The translations under genes and the position numbers were made by a program. Of a DNA stretch of 6,533 bases, positions 6,332-6,533 are shown piece after piece (position 1 is the first letter of the stretch; each line of letters starts with the position of its first letter). Under the pieces are notes generated by a model, which did no database searches, had not been told where the DNA came from, and saw only the letters and a list, made by a program, of their open reading frames with translations. The stretch comes from Globobulimina sp. Its lineage: Eukaryota; Foraminifera; Rotaliida. Location: positions 1-6,533 of the forward strand of contig PIVH01000280.1 in the NCBI GenBank assembly GCA_003354225.1. Reading direction: 5' to 3'.

Positions 6332-6532
6332 TTACAGATTAATTGCCGCATTTTCATCTGACGAGTCAACATATTTAACATTGCGATATTGCGTATATTT
6401 CCTTTGTTTACTATTACTACACCACACATATGCGATTACCAACACATTCAACGCCAACGAGAATACAATTAAATAATCTCTATAATCATTAAACCAATTT
6501 TTAATTTTCACACCATTATCAATATCATGGTA
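6332..6532 (-). CDS. C-terminus of a single-pass (or last-TM) membrane protein, partial
   Basis: On the minus strand a frame is open from the right edge to TAA (complement of 6332-6334), giving 66 residues. It is too short for a usual ORF cut-off, but the content is protein-like: a polar stretch (YHDIDNGVKIKNWFNDYRD), a hydrophobic segment LIVFSLALNVLVIAYVW (residues 21-37), then a 29-residue tail rich in Lys, Arg, Tyr and acidic residues ending SSDENAAINL. Basic residues right after the hydrophobic segment suggest the tail is cytosolic, as in the last TM of a type I membrane protein. Family not recognised; the 5' part or further exons lie outside. An intron boundary near the right edge cannot be excluded. 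Its 3' end faces the SLC38 gene. Confidence 0.6.
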   Translation of the reverse strand, partial: YHDIDNGVKIKNWFNDYRDYLIVFSLALNVLVIAYVWCSNSKQRKYTQYRNVKYVDSSDENAAINL

Positions 6533-6533
6533 A

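Overview
The window looks like compact nuclear DNA from an AT-rich unicellular eukaryote. The evidence is short spliceosomal introns (50-90 nt, GT..AG, one with a perfect TACTAAC branch point), a standard genetic code with TAA, TAG and TGA all used as stops, gene spacing under 100 bp in two of the intervals, and animal/protist-type genes (a CaMK-like kinase, a SPRTN DNA-protein crosslink protease, an MFS carrier, an SLC38-type amino acid carrier). The lineage cannot be fixed from the sequence. Nothing bacterial, viral or organellar is visible, and there is no rRNA, tRNA or CRISPR array.

Layout: (1) 2-280 (+) is the C-terminal end of a CaMK-group protein kinase. Its 3' end carries an 11-bp inverted repeat that coincides with a possible GT..AG intron. 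(2) 281-698 is a T-rich intergenic stretch. (3) 699-1949 (+) is an intact, intronless Spartan/SPRTN-like metalloprotease: SprT fold with HEMIH, zinc ribbon, Lys-rich linker and C-terminal UBZ4 finger. (4) 2029-4323 (+) is a 12-TM major facilitator transporter in three exons (2029-2498, 2571-3464, 3555-4323; 710 residues) with a central loop of about 280 residues. Its second intron is almost entirely one long hairpin. (5) 4404-6088 (+) is an 11-TM SLC38/AAAP amino acid transporter in five exons (4404-4648, 4716-4735, 4790-4813, 4864-5372, 5441-6088; 481 residues). Exons 2 and 3 are microexons of 20 and 24 nt that encode the diagnostic TM1 motif. (6) 6332-6532 (-) is the C-terminus of a convergent single-pass membrane protein that runs off the right edge.

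The genes do not form an obvious pathway. The kinase and SPRTN are independent housekeeping or signalling genes. The two transporters lie head to tail 80 bp apart and may be coordinately expressed, but nothing in the sequence proves this. Both transporter models rest on splicing that restores frame and family motifs exactly: both summed coding lengths are multiples of three and all internal stops fall inside introns.

The observations most worth a second look are the hairpin intron of the MFS gene, the similar GT..AG-bounded inverted repeat in the kinase tail, and the tandem microexons of the SLC38 gene. I found no clear evidence of a wholly new biological system.
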